From NCBI GenBank assembly GCA_944389595.1, contig CALXMY010000011.1, positions 1 to 34,949 on the forward strand: 34,949 nucleotides of DNA, read 5' to 3'. Both the position numbers and the translations under genes were made by a program. Origin of the DNA: an uncultured Alphaproteobacteria bacterium. Its GTDB lineage: Bacteria; Pseudomonadota; Alphaproteobacteria; Rs-D84. Positions 34,745-34,949 of the stretch are shown in pieces; the stretch's first letter is position 1; every line of letters starts with the position of its first letter. Below the pieces are notes generated by a model that ran no database searches, had not been told where the DNA came from, and was given only the letters and a program-made list of their open reading frames with translations.

Positions 34745-34949
34745 ATGAAAAAAACAATCTTTTTTATGCTGTGTCTGGCACCAATTGGGGCCCAGGCGGT
34801 TACCATTGTTAGTAATGGCAACAGTTATCTCACTGATGGATTAAATGTTAATAATATGACTATTGGCGAATTTACGGGGGTGACACCGGATGATCCATCA
34901 AATGATTTTTATGCCGGGCCGGATATAGATAAAGAGCATTTTACTATTT
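34745..34949 (+). CDS. Secreted protein, partial (runs off the right edge)
   Basis: An open frame of 68 codons continues past the end of the window. It begins MKKTIFFMLCLAPIGAQA, a signal peptide, followed by VTIVSNGNSYLTDG and a Thr/Asp/Asn-rich stretch. Too little is present to name a family. It is divergent from eno. Confidence 0.7.
   Translation, partial: MKKTIFFMLCLAPIGAQAVTIVSNGNSYLTDGLNVNNMTIGEFTGVTPDDPSNDFYAGPDIDKEHFTI

Overview
This AT-rich window looks like chromosome of an alphaproteobacterium with a full Gram-negative envelope. Many products carry signal peptides or lipoboxes, and there are outer-membrane barrels, a BamE-type lipoprotein, LptB/LptC, an EnvC/CtpA pair and CarD. 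A pyruvate:ferredoxin oxidoreductase (NifJ) points to anaerobic or fermentative life. I infer a host- or gut-associated uncultured lineage from the AT-richness, NifJ and the Bacteroides-type invertase; no 16S gene is present to confirm it. Genes use TAA, TAG and TGA as stops, so the code looks standard.

Layout. 1-3469 (minus): a very large secreted protein with a Ser/Arg repeat region and about 40 cysteines, preceded by a tRNA-Leu with the rare AAG anticodon. 3560-6559 (plus): a tight three-gene operon of an outer-membrane barrel, a periplasmic protein and a second barrel. 6583-14749 (minus): an alpha-2-macroglobulin-like protein overlapping pbpC, the known defence and repair pair of the periplasm. 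14932-15573 (plus): a solitary Mpi-type serine recombinase. 15591-19316 (plus): rpsB with a structured leader, tsf, an unknown gene and tyrS. 19331-22830: envC and ctpA (plus), interrupted by a minus-strand Fic-fold gene whose catalytic His is Gln. 22832-23551 (minus): a ClpP-like serine protease. 23685-27191 (plus): nifJ. 27280-29037 (plus): bamE-like lipoprotein, a Cys-rich secreted protein and carD. 29052-30262 (minus): lptC-lptB without lptA. 30343-33050 (plus): a secreted protein, an OmpA/Pal-like lipoprotein and an unlisted 45-residue gene with its own promoter and terminator. 33150-34628 (minus): enolase and a 68-residue membrane protein. 34745-end (plus): the start of another secreted protein.

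The backbone is housekeeping (translation, glycolysis, envelope biogenesis, division-site murein hydrolysis). Accessory genes sit singly between backbone units: the recombinase, the degenerate Fic, the ClpP-like protease and the 45-residue protein. Three of these four carry an exact TTGACA -35 element, whereas backbone promoters use weaker -35s, often with an extended -10 (TGnTATAAT). Several genes have a predicted start of transcription within about 10 bases of the start codon, so leaderless or near-leaderless mRNAs may be common. I found no CRISPR array, insertion sequence, rRNA or complete prophage. The best candidates for new biology are the degenerate Fic and its ClpP-like neighbour, the 45-residue gene, the tRNA-Leu(AAG), the Mpi-type recombinase and the Ser-Arg repeat, Cys-rich secreted protein.
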